From: Streptomyces sp. NRRL F-5123
Lineage (GTDB): Bacteria > Actinomycetota > Actinomycetes > Streptomycetales > Streptomycetaceae
Assembly: GCF_000721495.1 (NCBI RefSeq)
Contig: NZ_JOHY01000011.1
Span: 1-64,000, forward strand
DNA: 64,000 nucleotides
Direction of reading: 5' to 3'
A model generated the notes under the pieces. It ran no database searches and had not been told where the DNA came from. It worked only from the letters and a program-made list of their open reading frames with translations. This document shows positions 8,372-16,915 of this stretch, in pieces (position 1 is the first letter of the stretch; every line of letters begins with the position of its first letter). The translations under genes and the position numbers were made by a program.

Positions 8372-10132
8372 GTGCGCAAGGTGCTCATCGCCAACCGCGG
8401 TGAAATCGCAGTACGCGTCGCCCGTGCCTGCCGGGATGCCGGGATCGCCAGCGTAGCCGTCTACGCGGACCCCGACCGGGACGCGCTGCATGTCCGCGCG
8501 GCCGACGAGGCGTACGCACTGGGCGGCGACACACCCGCCACCAGCTATCTGGACATCGCGAAGGTGCTCAAGGCGGCGGCCGAGTCGGGGGCGGACGCCG
8601 TACACCCCGGCTACGGCTTCCTGTCGGAGAACGCCGAGTTCGCGCAGGCCGTGCTGGACGCCGGGCTGAACTGGATCGGCCCGCCGCCGCAGGCCATCCG
8701 CGACCTGGGCGACAAGGTCGCGGCGCGCCACATCGCCCAGCGGGCGGGTGCGCCACTGGTGGCGGGCACGCCCGACCCGGTGTCGGGCGCGGAGGAGGTC
8801 GTGTCCTTCGCGAAGGAGCACGGCCTGCCGATCGCCATCAAGGCCGCCTTCGGCGGCGGCGGGCGCGGCCTGAAGGTCGCCCGCACGCTGGAGGAGGTCC
8901 CGGAGCTGTACGACTCGGCGGTGCGCGAGGCGGTCGCCGCCTTCGGGCGCGGCGAGTGCTTCGTGGAGCGCTACCTGGACCGGCCGCGGCACGTCGAGAC
9001 GCAGTGCCTGGCCGACAAGCACGGCAACGTGGTGGTCGTCTCCACCCGTGACTGCTCGCTGCAGCGCCGCCACCAGAAGCTCGTCGAGGAGGCCCCGGCG
9101 CCGTACCTGACGCCGGAGCAGAACGCGCAGCTGTACACCGCCTCGAAGGCGATCCTGCGCGAGGCGAAGTACGAAGGTGCGGGAACCTGCGAATTCCTCG
9201 TCGGCCAGGACGGCACGATCTCCTTCCTGGAGGTCAACACCCGGCTCCAGGTCGAGCACCCGGTGACCGAGGAGGTCTCGGGCATCGACCTGGTGCGCGA
9301 GATGTTCCGGATCGCGGACGGCGAGGAGCTCGGCTACGACGACCCGCCGCTGCGCGGGCACTCCTTCGAGTTCCGGATCAACGGCGAGGACCCGGGCCGC
9401 GGCTTCCTGCCCGCTCCGGGGACGGTGACGAAGTTCGTCGCCCCGTCCGGTCCGGGCGTGCGGCTGGACGCGGGCGTGGAGTCCGGCAGCGTCATCGGCC
9501 CGGCGTGGGACTCGCTGCTGGCCAAGCTCGTCGTGACCGGCGCGACGCGCGAGCAGGCGCTCCAGCGGGCGGCCCGCGCGCTGGACGAGTTCCAGGTCGA
9601 GGGCATGGCGACGGCCCTCACCTTCCACCGCGTGGTGGTCCGGGACCCGGCGTTCGCGCCGCCGAAGGGCCCCTTCACCGTCCACACCCGGTGGATCGAG
9701 ACCGAGTTCGTCAACACGATCGCGCCCTTCGCGGGCTCGGCCGTGGACGAGGACGAGGCGCAGGGCCCGCGCGAGACGGTCGTCGTCGAGGTGGGCGGCA
9801 AGCGCCTGGAGGTGTCGCTCCCGGCGTCGCTCGGCATGACCCTGGCGCGGACGGGGCTGGCCGCGGGCGCCAAGCCCAAGCGGCGCGCCACCCAGCGCGC
9901 CGCGGCCGCGGTGTCCGGCGACTCGCTGCCCTCGCCCATGCAGGGCACCATCGTCAAGGTCGCGGTCGAGGAGAACCAGCAGGTCACCGAGGGCGACCTG
10001 ATCGTGGTCCTGGAGGCCATGAAGATGGAGCAGCCGCTCAACGCGCACCGCTCCGGCACGATCGTCGGCCTCAAGGCCGAGGTGGGTGCCTCGGTGTCGT
10101 CGGGCGCGGTCATCTGCGAGATCAAGGACTGA
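8372..10132 (+). CDS. accA2: Acetyl/propionyl-CoA carboxylase alpha subunit (biotin carboxylase plus BCCP)
   Basis: 586 residues. Biotin carboxylase N-domain ([18 protein letters not shown]), ATP-grasp domain with Gly-rich loop [11 protein letters not shown] and catalytic [28 protein letters not shown], then a linker and a C-terminal biotinyl domain with EAMKMEQPL. The lysine at about residue 551 is biotinylated. It makes carboxybiotin for the PccB carboxyltransferase. Start: an in-frame ATG at 8357 is also possible, but GGAGGGA ends 7 nt before the GTG at 8372 and the family begins V-R-K-V-L-I-A-N. It ends before a strong bidirectional terminator shared with the convergent exporter gene. Confidence 0.95.
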   Translation: MRKVLIANRGEIAVRVARACRDAGIASVAVYADPDRDALHVRAADEAYALGGDTPATSYLDIAKVLKAAAESGADAVHPGYGFLSENAEFAQAVLDAGLNWIGPPPQAIRDLGDKVAARHIAQRAGAPLVAGTPDPVSGAEEVVSFAKEHGLPIAIKAAFGGGGRGLKVARTLEEVPELYDSAVREAVAAFGRGECFVERYLDRPRHVETQCLADKHGNVVVVSTRDCSLQRRHQKLVEEAPAPYLTPEQNAQLYTASKAILREAKYEGAGTCEFLVGQDGTISFLEVNTRLQVEHPVTEEVSGIDLVREMFRIADGEELGYDDPPLRGHSFEFRINGEDPGRGFLPAPGTVTKFVAPSGPGVRLDAGVESGSVIGPAWDSLLAKLVVTGATREQALQRAARALDEFQVEGMATALTFHRVVVRDPAFAPPKGPFTVHTRWIETEFVNTIAPFAGSAVDEDEAQGPRETVVVEVGGKRLEVSLPASLGMTLARTGLAAGAKPKRRATQRAAAAVSGDSLPSPMQGTIVKVAVEENQQVTEGDLIVVLEAMKMEQPLNAHRSGTIVGLKAEVGASVSSGAVICEIKD

Positions 10133-10154
10133 CCCGCCCGAGGGTCACGTGTCA

Positions 10155-10198
10155 CGCGCGCGGCGCGGCATCCCGTCCGGGGTGCCGCGCCGCGCGCG
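10155..10198. terminator. Bidirectional hairpin between accA2 and the MFS gene
   Basis: Perfect 16-bp GC stem (10155-10170 with 10183-10198) and a 12-nt loop, midway between the convergent stops at 10132 and 10230. It lacks a long T tract, as is usual in Streptomyces. Confidence 0.8.
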
Positions 10199-10229
10199 TG
10201 CGTACGCGGGTGACGGGCCGTCAGCGGGC

Positions 10230-11687
10230 TCAGCGGCCGGTGAGCGGCTTGCGGGGCGGCAGCCGCAGGGCGAGCACCAGCGCGAGCGCGGCGGCGACGA
10301 AGACGACCGCGAGGACGAAGGCGGCGTCGACGCCGTGGATGAACGGGTCCTGCCGGTGGTGCCGGGAGACCGTGCCGTAGACGGTGACCAGCACCGACAG
10401 ACCGAGGCTCCCGCCGACCTGCTGCATCGTCTGGAGCAGCCCGGAGGCCGAACCGGCGTCCGCGGGGGCGACACCCGACAGGATGACGGTGTTGAGCGGC
10501 ATCATCGTCCAGCCGATGCCGAAGCCCATGAGCAGCATGGTCGGCAGCACCCCCTGCGCGAAGCCGTCGGACGCGCCGAGCCGGGTGATCAGCACCGCCC
10601 CGGCCAGCGTCACCGCCAGACCGGCGGCCGCGACGTACCGGGCGCCCCAGCGGGCGAGCAGCCGGGGCGCGAGGCGCGCGGCCACGAAGAGCGGCAGGGC
10701 CAGCGACAGGAAGGCGAAGCCGGTCTTGAGCGGGCTGTAGTGCAGGTAGCTCTGGAGGTACTGGGTGGAGAAGTAGAAGACGCTGGACATCGCCGCGGGC
10801 ACCAGCACCATCACCCCGTACGCCAGCGAGCGGTTGCGGTCGGCGAACAGCCGGAGCACCACCAGCGGGTGCTGCACCCGGGTCTCGTTGACGAGGAAGG
10901 ACGCGAGCAGCGCGACCGCGACGGCGAAGGCGGCCAGCGCGCGGGCGTCGCCCCAGGAGCTCTCGCCGACCCGGATGAAGGCGTAGACCAGGCTCGCCAT
11001 GCCGAGGGTGCCGGTGAGGGCGCCCGCGACGTCGAAGCGGCCGCCGCGGTGGCGCGCGGTCTCGGTGATGAAGCGCGGGCCGAGCAGCACGACGGCCGCG
11101 CCGAACGGGATGTTGATGAAGAAGACCCAGCGCCAGGAGCCCCAGTCGGTGAGCACGCCGCCGAGGGTGAGTCCGACCGCGGACCCGGCGCCGGCGATCG
11201 CCGAGAAGACACTGAGGGCGCGGTTGCGCTCGGCGCCCTCGCGGAAGTTCGTGGCGATCAGCGCGAGCGTGCTGGGCGCGGCGAGCGCGGCCGCGGCGCC
11301 CTGGAGGCCGCGGGCGACGAGCAGCGTGGTGGCGTCGTTGGCGAGGCCGCCGAGCACCGAGGCGAGGGTGAAGGCGGCGACGCCCCACACGAGCGCCGTG
11401 CGCCGCCCGATGAGGTCGCCGATGCGGCTGCCGAGCAGCAGCAGGCCGCCGAAGGCCAGGGCGTAGACGTTGAGCACCCAGGACATCCCGGTGGCGGAGA
11501 AGCCCAGGTGGGTGCCTATGCCGGGCAGGGCGACATTCACCACCGTGAGGTCCAGCAGCAGCATCAGCTGGGTGCCGACGATGGCGGCGAGGGCGAGGAA
11601 GGCGTGCGCGCCGGAGGGGGCCGGCGTGCGGGGTGCGGCGGCGTGGTCGTCCTGATCTTCCTGGACGCGCGCGACGGGCGTGGACAT
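10230..11687 (-). CDS. MFS drug exporter, EmrB/QacA (DHA2, 14-TMS) family
   Basis: 485 residues from an ATG with GGAGG at 7-11 nt upstream. About 14 hydrophobic helices. Motif A-like GSRIGDLIGRR after helix 2, motif D1 LDLTVVNVALPGIG in helix 1, and motif C-like GSAVGLTLGGVLTD in helix 5. These mark a proton-driven multidrug or metabolite exporter of the plasma membrane. It is transcribed divergently from a TetR gene whose palindromic operator lies in the shared 129-bp gap. The arrangement is typical of drug-inducible efflux. The substrate is not predictable. Confidence 0.9.
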   Translation of the reverse strand: MSTPVARVQEDQDDHAAAPRTPAPSGAHAFLALAAIVGTQLMLLLDLTVVNVALPGIGTHLGFSATGMSWVLNVYALAFGGLLLLGSRIGDLIGRRTALVWGVAAFTLASVLGGLANDATTLLVARGLQGAAAALAAPSTLALIATNFREGAERNRALSVFSAIAGAGSAVGLTLGGVLTDWGSWRWVFFINIPFGAAVVLLGPRFITETARHRGGRFDVAGALTGTLGMASLVYAFIRVGESSWGDARALAAFAVAVALLASFLVNETRVQHPLVVLRLFADRNRSLAYGVMVLVPAAMSSVFYFSTQYLQSYLHYSPLKTGFAFLSLALPLFVAARLAPRLLARWGARYVAAAGLAVTLAGAVLITRLGASDGFAQGVLPTMLLMGFGIGWTMMPLNTVILSGVAPADAGSASGLLQTMQQVGGSLGLSVLVTVYGTVSRHHRQDPFIHGVDAAFVLAVVFVAAALALVLALRLPPRKPLTGR

Positions 11688-11724
11688 GGCTGTGAGCCTC
11701 CAGCGGAGAGGTCGGCAGCGGAAA

Positions 11725-11763
11725 CGGAGGTTGCCTCCGAAAACTATACGGAGGCGACCTCCG
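11725..11763. promoter_or_regulatory. 39-bp palindromic operator between MFS and TetR genes
   Basis: Two 15-bp arms (CGGAGGTTGCCTCCG and its partner CGGAGGCGACCTCCG) pair with one mismatch around a 9-nt AT-rich centre AAAACTATA. Each arm is itself a near-palindrome, so two TetR dimers could bind side by side. The AT core supplies a -10-like TATAGT on the exporter strand, so repressor binding would mask the promoter. Confidence 0.85.
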
Positions 11764-11816
11764 GATTTACCATCGTTTCGGGAGAAGACTTCTCCGGGAC
11801 GGGAGGGCGGGGCGGC

Positions 11817-12371
11817 ATGCGGGCAGACGCGCAACGCAACTACGACCGGCTGCTGGAGGAGGCCCGGCAGGCGTTCGTCGTGCACGGCACGGACGTGGCG
11901 CTGGAGGACATCGCACGGCACGCCGGCGTCGGGATCGGCACCCTCTACCGGCACTTCCCCGACCGGTCGGCGCTCATGAACGCGGTCTTCGTGCGCGAAC
12001 TGGACGCCCTGGCCGGGCGCGCGCGGGAGCTGCTGGAGCAGGAGGAGCCGCTGCCCGCCCTGCTGGCGTGGCTGAAGGCGGTGGCGGTGCACGCCTCCGC
12101 CTACCGGGGGCTGTCCGCGCGGATCGTCGCCGACTCCGACGGGCACATGCTCCAGTGCAAGACCCGGCTGCACGACGCGGGGCACACCCTCCTGGCGCGC
12201 GCGCAGGCCGCTGGCGAGGTACGGCCCGACATCGCGATGAGCGACCTGCTCAAGCTCACCTCGGGCATCATCACGATCGCCGAGCAGAACCCGGAGGACA
12301 AGGGCACCTACGGCCGCCTGATGAACCTCGCGGTGCGCGGCATCGTGACCTCCGGGGACGCCGACGGCTGA
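11817..12371 (+). CDS. TetR/AcrR-family transcriptional repressor of the adjacent exporter
   Basis: 184 residues. N-terminal TetR HTH: RLLEEARQAFVVHGTDVALEDIARHAGVGIG with recognition helix GIGTLYRHFPDR, residues ~10-55. The C-terminal ligand domain is typical of the TetR_C subfamily found with DHA2 exporters. It is divergent from the MFS gene and probably represses both through the 39-bp palindrome. The ATG at 11817 follows GGCGGGGCGG and begins where the HTH homology begins. Confidence 0.9.
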   Translation: MRADAQRNYDRLLEEARQAFVVHGTDVALEDIARHAGVGIGTLYRHFPDRSALMNAVFVRELDALAGRARELLEQEEPLPALLAWLKAVAVHASAYRGLSARIVADSDGHMLQCKTRLHDAGHTLLARAQAAGEVRPDIAMSDLLKLTSGIITIAEQNPEDKGTYGRLMNLAVRGIVTSGDADG

Positions 12372-12429
12372 ACCGGCCGCACCGCCGGGGCGGGTGGGGC
12401 CGGTCCCGGGCCGGGGCGGACCGCGGGGC

Positions 12430-13320
12430 TCAGTGCGGCCGCAGGTCCGCGAGCCTCGGTACGGTCGGCGGGCGCAGCCCGTGCGGGCGGCGCGGCGCCG
12501 GCAGCGGCTCGCGCGGAGCCGTCTCCGGGGCCGCCCCGGGGGACGGGGCGACGGCGAGCTGCACCCCGCGGTCGGCGAGCGCCTGCAGCTCGGTGGCCGC
12601 GCGCTCCTCGCCGGGCGGCGGGTCGTCCGTGACCAGGTGGGTGATCATGTCGGTCGGCACCGTCTGGAACATGGTGTCGGCCCCGAGCTTGGTGTGGTCG
12701 GCCAGGACGACGACCTCGGCCGCCGCCTGCACGAGCGCCCGGTCCACGCTGGCGGCCAGCATGTTGGACGTCGAGAGCCCGCGCTCGGCCGTCAGCCCCG
12801 CGCCGGACAGGAACGCCCGGGAGACCCGCAGCCCCTGCAGGGACTGCTCCGCCCCGCTGCCGACCAGCCCGTAGTTGGAGCCGCGCAGCGTGCCGCCGGT
12901 CATGACGACCTCGACCCGGTTGGCGTGCGCGAGCGCCTGGGCGACCAGCAGCGAGTTGGTCACCACGGTGAGCCCCGGCACCCGGGCGAGCCGCCGGGCG
13001 AGCTCCTGCGTGGTGGTGCCCGCGCCGACGACGATGGCCTCGCCCTCGTCCACGAGCGAGGCCGCGAGATCGGCGATCGCCGTCTTCTCCGCGGTCGCTA
13101 GATGGGATTTCTGCGGGAAGCCGGACTCGCGGGTGAATCCCCCCGGCAGCACCGCACCGCCGTGCCGGCGGTCGAGTAGTCCTTCGGCCTCCAGTGCCCG
13201 CACATCACGGCGCACGGTCACTTCGGAGGTCTGGACGACACGGGCGAGTTCCCGGAGCGACACCGCTCCGTTGGCCCGCACCATTTCCAGGATCAGTTGG
13301 CGACGTTCTGCAGCGAACAC
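12430..13320 (-). CDS. DeoR-family transcriptional regulator
   Basis: 296 residues from GTG (VFAAERRQLILEMV). HTH: GAVSLRELARVVQTSEVTVRRDVRALEAEGLLDRRHGGA at residues ~18-57. The C-terminal DeoRC sugar-phosphate sensor domain has VGAGTTTQELARRL, VVTNSLLVAQAL, VMTGGTLRGSNYGLVG and VLADHTKLG. The extra C-terminal ~40 residues are Pro/Arg-rich. DeoR proteins sense phosphorylated sugars or nucleoside-derived ribose phosphates. It lies near deoD/pmm and is therefore a candidate, though unproven, regulator of the shared CTACGCGCGTAG element. Confidence 0.9.
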   Translation of the reverse strand: MFAAERRQLILEMVRANGAVSLRELARVVQTSEVTVRRDVRALEAEGLLDRRHGGAVLPGGFTRESGFPQKSHLATAEKTAIADLAASLVDEGEAIVVGAGTTTQELARRLARVPGLTVVTNSLLVAQALAHANRVEVVMTGGTLRGSNYGLVGSGAEQSLQGLRVSRAFLSGAGLTAERGLSTSNMLAASVDRALVQAAAEVVVLADHTKLGADTMFQTVPTDMITHLVTDDPPPGEERAATELQALADRGVQLAVAPSPGAAPETAPREPLPAPRRPHGLRPPTVPRLADLRPH

Positions 13321-13427
13321 GAAACCGACAGTAACCCCATCGATCGCTGCTTTCAGCGTTTTGCACCAGTACAGCGATATTCCGCGCGAAACAGACCGCG
13401 AAGTGCTACAGGCCGACCGTACGTTCG

Positions 13428-14864
13428 CTAATTCCCGCGGTTGTGCAGCTGCCGGGCGACCTCCGCGATCGAGCCGGACAGCGACGGGTAGACCGTGAAG
13501 GCGTTCGCGATCTGCTCGACCGTCAGGTTGTTGTCCACCGCGAGCGAGATCGGGTGGATCAGCTCGCTGGCCTTGGGCGCGACCACCACGCCGCCGACCA
13601 CGATGCCCGTGCCCGGGCGGCAGAAGATCTTCACGAAGCCGTCCCGGATGCCCTGCATCTTCGCCCGCGGGTTGCGCAGCAGCGGCAGCTTCACCAGCCG
13701 GGCGTCGATCCGCCCGGAGTCCACGTCCGCCTGCGTGTAGCCGACGGTCGCGATCTCCGGGTCGGTGAAGACGTTCGACGACACGGTCTTCAGGTTCAGC
13801 GGCGCGACCGCGTCCCCGAGGAAGTGGTACATCGCGATCCGGCCCTGCATCGCCGCGACCGACGCGAGCGCGAAGACACCCGTGACGTCCCCGGCCGCGT
13901 ACACGCCCGAGGCGCTGGTGCGCGACACCTTGTCCGTCCACACGTGGCCGTACTCGGTGAGCTTGACGCCCGCCTCCTCCAGGCCCATCCCGGCGGTGTT
14001 GGGGATCGCGCCGACCGCCATCAGGCAGTGCGTGCCGGTGATCACACGGCCGTCGGTGAGGGTCGCCTCCACCCCGTCGCCCACCCGCTTGACGGACTGC
14101 GCGCGCGAGCGCGACATCACGTTCATGCCGCGGCGCCGGAAGACGTCCTCCAGCACCGCCGCGGCGTCCGGGTCCTCGCCGGGCAGCACCCGGTCGCGCG
14201 AGGAGACCAGCGTCACCTTCGAGCCCAGCGCCTGGTAGGCGCCCGCGAACTCCGCGCCCGTCACACCCGAGCCCACCACGATCAGCTCGCGCGGCAGCTC
14301 GTCCAGGTCGTAGACCTGGGTCCAGTTCAGGATCCGCTCGCCGTCCGGCATCGCGTCCGCCAGCTCGCGCGGCCGCGCGCCGGTCGCGATCAGCACGGCC
14401 TCGGCCGTCAGCCGCTGCTCGGTGCCGTCGGCGGCCGTCACGACGACCGTCCGGGTGCCCTCGGCCGTCTGCGGGCCCTCCAGCCGCCCACGGCCGCGCA
14501 TCACCTTCGCGCCCGCGCGCGTCACGGAGGCGGCGATGTCGTGCGACTGCGCGAGCGCGAGCCGCTTGACCCGGCGGTTGACCTTGCCCAGGTCCACGCC
14601 GACGACCCTCGCCGCCTGCGCCTCGGGAGGGGTGTCGTCGGCCACGATGATGCCCAGCTCCTCGTAGGAGGAGTCGAAGGTCGTCATGACCTCTGCGGTG
14701 GCGATCAGGGTCTTCGACGGCACGCAGTCGGTCAGGACCGACGCACCGCCCAGGCCGTCGCAGTCGACGACCGTCACCTCCGCGCCGAGCTGCGCTGCCA
14801 CCAGCGCCGCCTCGTAGCCGCCGGGTCCGCCACCGATGATCACGATCCTTGTCACGTACCCCAT
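13428..14864 (-). CDS. lpdA: LpdA-type NAD(P)H:quinone oxidoreductase (disulfide-reductase fold, no redox disulfide)
   Basis: 478 residues. FAD-binding GGGPGG at the N-terminus, NAD(P) site GSGVTGAEFAGAY, FAD motif II YAAGDVTG, and the C-terminal dimerisation domain (FTDPEIATVGYTQAD). The position of the redox CxxxxC motif reads GGASVLTDCVPSK: the first Cys is replaced and only one Cys remains. This matches the LpdA/Rv3303c branch, which reduces quinones and not lipoamide. It starts at ATG 14864 or GTG 14855 (VTRIVIIGG). Neither has a clear ribosome site. The gene lies upstream of deoR on the same strand with a 107-bp gap. Confidence 0.88.
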   Translation of the reverse strand: MGYVTRIVIIGGGPGGYEAALVAAQLGAEVTVVDCDGLGGASVLTDCVPSKTLIATAEVMTTFDSSYEELGIIVADDTPPEAQAARVVGVDLGKVNRRVKRLALAQSHDIAASVTRAGAKVMRGRGRLEGPQTAEGTRTVVVTAADGTEQRLTAEAVLIATGARPRELADAMPDGERILNWTQVYDLDELPRELIVVGSGVTGAEFAGAYQALGSKVTLVSSRDRVLPGEDPDAAAVLEDVFRRRGMNVMSRSRAQSVKRVGDGVEATLTDGRVITGTHCLMAVGAIPNTAGMGLEEAGVKLTEYGHVWTDKVSRTSASGVYAAGDVTGVFALASVAAMQGRIAMYHFLGDAVAPLNLKTVSSNVFTDPEIATVGYTQADVDSGRIDARLVKLPLLRNPRAKMQGIRDGFVKIFCRPGTGIVVGGVVVAPKASELIHPISLAVDNNLTVEQIANAFTVYPSLSGSIAEVARQLHNRGN

Positions 14865-14884
14865 TGTCCCGCACGCGCCAAGAA

Positions 14885-15110
14885 GCGACCGCGCGGGGCA
14901 CGTACGTTCGCCCATCCGCTGCGGAAGGGGCCCGCAGGGCCCCGGCGCATCCCCCGCAGGGCCCCGCGCATTCCTCCGCGCACTCCTCCGCGCATCCGCT
15001 GCGCATCCCGCGGCACGGCCGGCGCGCATCCCGCCGCGCATTCCCCGGCACGGCCCCCGCTCATCCCGCCGGGCATCCCCCGGCCTGCGTGCTTACGCCG
15101 CCCCGATGCC
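14885..15110. repeat. Degenerate CGCAT/CCGCGCATCC low-complexity tract
   Basis: The divergent gap between lpdA and the cyclotransferase gene contains about ten irregular copies of a 9-12-nt unit around CCGCGCATCC. It encodes nothing convincing in any frame. A TACTCT hexamer 7 nt before the ATG at 15131 suggests a leaderless promoter at its right end. Confidence 0.6.
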
Positions 15111-15130
15111 GCTCCCGTACTCTCGACGTC

Positions 15131-15568
15131 ATGTCGCTCTACGCCGCCTACGCAGGCAACCTCGACGCGCGGCTGATGACCCGCCGCGCACCGCACTCCC
15201 CGCTGCGCGGCACGGGCTGGCTGGCCGGCTGGCGCCTCACCTTCGGCGGCGAGCAGATGGGCTGGGAGGGCGCGCTCGCGACACTCGTGGAGGACCCGGC
15301 GCACCAGGTCTTCGTCGGCCTCTACGACATCGCGCCGGTCGACGAGGACTCCCTCGACCGCTGGGAGGGCGTCCCCCTCGGCATGTACCGCCGCACGACC
15401 GTCCGCGTCCACACGCTCGACGGCGACGTGGCGGCGTGGCTGTATGTCCTCGACGACTACGAGGGCGGTCTGCCGTCGGCACGGTACCTCGGCGAGATCG
15501 CTGACGCGGCGGAGTCGGCGGGTGCGCCCCACGACTACGTCATGGAGCTCCGTAAGCGGCCCTGCTGA
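15131..15568 (+). CDS. Gamma-glutamylcyclotransferase-like (GGCT/AIG2 fold) protein
   Basis: 145 residues, the usual size for the fold. The substrate-loop motif near the N-terminus is YAAYAGNLD (family YGSNL). GTGWLAGWRLTFGG follows, then the putative catalytic Glu region GLYDIAPVDEDSLDRWEGV and MYRRTTVRV. The fold cyclises gamma-glutamyl-amines to 5-oxoproline or acts on glycyl amides. The precise substrate is unknown. The start is ATG, probably leaderless. Confidence 0.85.
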   Translation: MSLYAAYAGNLDARLMTRRAPHSPLRGTGWLAGWRLTFGGEQMGWEGALATLVEDPAHQVFVGLYDIAPVDEDSLDRWEGVPLGMYRRTTVRVHTLDGDVAAWLYVLDDYEGGLPSARYLGEIADAAESAGAPHDYVMELRKRPC

Positions 15569-15639
15569 GCGTTTGGGGTTCGGGGTTGCGCCCCGGGGTG
15601 CCTGTTGCGGTTTGCGTCGCGATCTTCCCTGCGTGGGGG

Positions 15640-15769
15640 CTGGTCGCGCAGTTCTCCCCCATGGCTTCGCCTGGGAGGTACCCCCACGCGCCCCCGGGTT
15701 GCCCGGCGGGGCATCGCGCACTCCGTACGGGGGTGGGGTCGGGTGCCACTCCGGGGGTACCTCCTCGGA
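15640..15769. repeat. Streptomyces-type dispersed intergenic repeat with 12-bp inverted arms
   Basis: CTGGTCGCGCAGTTC at 15640-15654 is a phrase I recall as common in Streptomyces intergenic DNA. It is followed by inverted arms GGAGGTACCCCC (15674-15685) and GGGGGTACCTCC (15753-15764), about 91 bp end to end. This looks like a small non-coding REP/MITE-like element. The rest of the 507-bp gap (15569-16075) holds several GC hairpins and, at its right end, the deoD promoter. No gene is supported there. Confidence 0.5.
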
Positions 15770-16039
15770 ATGCGCGTCTGACGTCATGACGTGTCCGGTG
15801 CCCGCACGGGCCACCACCGCTGGGGCGGCAGCCGCGCACGGCGGGTCAGCCCCCGGCGGTGGTGCGGCCCCCACAGGTGGACAGAAGTTTTCGCCACTAC
15901 CTGCACGGGTGGTGGGGGTGGGAAACACCCGCGCCGGCAGGCGCGGGAAACCCCCGCCGGCGGGAAGCCGGCCGCCCACCGCGAGGGGCCGCCCGGCGGG
16001 GCGGGGGCGGGGGCTCAGGGCGCGAAGGCTAGGGGGCGT

Positions 16040-16051
16040 CTACGCGCGTAG
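16040..16051. promoter_or_regulatory. CTACGCGCGTAG operator upstream of deoD
   Basis: Perfect 12-bp palindrome 24 bp before the GTG start. A -10-like TACGCT (16064-16069) follows and ends 6 nt before the start codon, so the transcript is probably leaderless. Identical palindromes precede deoC (36693) and add (60511). Confidence 0.75.
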
Positions 16052-16075
16052 GCTCAAACAGGCTACGCTCTGCGC

Positions 16076-16885
16076 GTGAACGCTTCCGTGAACCCCGAGC
16101 CCTACGCCGCGGCCGACGACGCCGCCGCCCGCCTGCGCGAGCTGACCCGCGCGCAGACGCACGACGTCGCCCTGGTCCTGGGCTCGGGCTGGGTGCCCGC
16201 GGCCGACGCACTGGGGACGCCCGACGTCGAGCTGGCATTCACCGATCTGCCGGGGTTCCCGGCCCCCGCCGTGGAGGGCCACGCGGGGCGGCTGCGTTCG
16301 GTGCGGGTCGGCGGTGTGCGCGCCCTCGTGTTCCTGGGACGTACGCATCTGTACGAGGGCCACGGTGTCGCGGGCGTCGTGCACGGGGTGCGGACGGCGG
16401 TGGCCGCGGGGGTGAAGACCGTGGTGCTGACGAACGGCTGCGGGGGCCTGCGGCCCGGATACCGTCCGGGGCAGCCCGTGCTGATCAGCGACCACATCAA
16501 CATGACGGCGGCCTCCCCCATCGCGGGTGCGAACTTCGTCGACCTCACGGACCTGTACTCGCCGCGACTGCGGGCGCTGTGCAAGGAGATAGACCCGACG
16601 CTGGACGAGGGCGTGTACGTCCAGCTGCCCGGCCCGCACTACGAGACGCCCGCCGAGATCGGCATGATCCGGGCGATCGGCGGGGACCTGGTGGGCATGT
16701 CCACCGCCCTGGAGGCGATCGCGGCCCGCGAGGCGGGCGCGGAGGTGCTGGGCGTGTCCCTGGTCACGAACCTGGCCGCGGGCATGACGGGTGCGCCGCT
16801 GAACCACGAGGAGGTGCTCGCGGCAGGCCGCGAGTCGGCCACCCGGATGGGCACGCTCCTCGCGGACCTGCTCGCCCGCCTCTGA
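16076..16885 (+). CDS. deoD: Purine-nucleoside phosphorylase
   Basis: 269 residues, trimeric-PNP (NP-II) family size. Motifs: [12 protein letters not shown] (phosphate loop), [48 protein letters not shown] and [16 protein letters not shown]. It cleaves purine (deoxy)nucleosides with phosphate to base plus (deoxy)ribose-1-phosphate. The mutase next door, 30 bp downstream, probably converts the sugar-1-phosphate to the 5-phosphate, and DeoC then splits deoxyribose-5-phosphate. The GTG start is set by the probable leaderless promoter. The symbol follows the common Streptomyces label for this gene. Confidence 0.93.
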   Translation: MNASVNPEPYAAADDAAARLRELTRAQTHDVALVLGSGWVPAADALGTPDVELAFTDLPGFPAPAVEGHAGRLRSVRVGGVRALVFLGRTHLYEGHGVAGVVHGVRTAVAAGVKTVVLTNGCGGLRPGYRPGQPVLISDHINMTAASPIAGANFVDLTDLYSPRLRALCKEIDPTLDEGVYVQLPGPHYETPAEIGMIRAIGGDLVGMSTALEAIAAREAGAEVLGVSLVTNLAAGMTGAPLNHEEVLAAGRESATRMGTLLADLLARL

Positions 16886-16915
16886 GGCCCCACCGAACGA
16901 AGGGAACCGGCTCCC

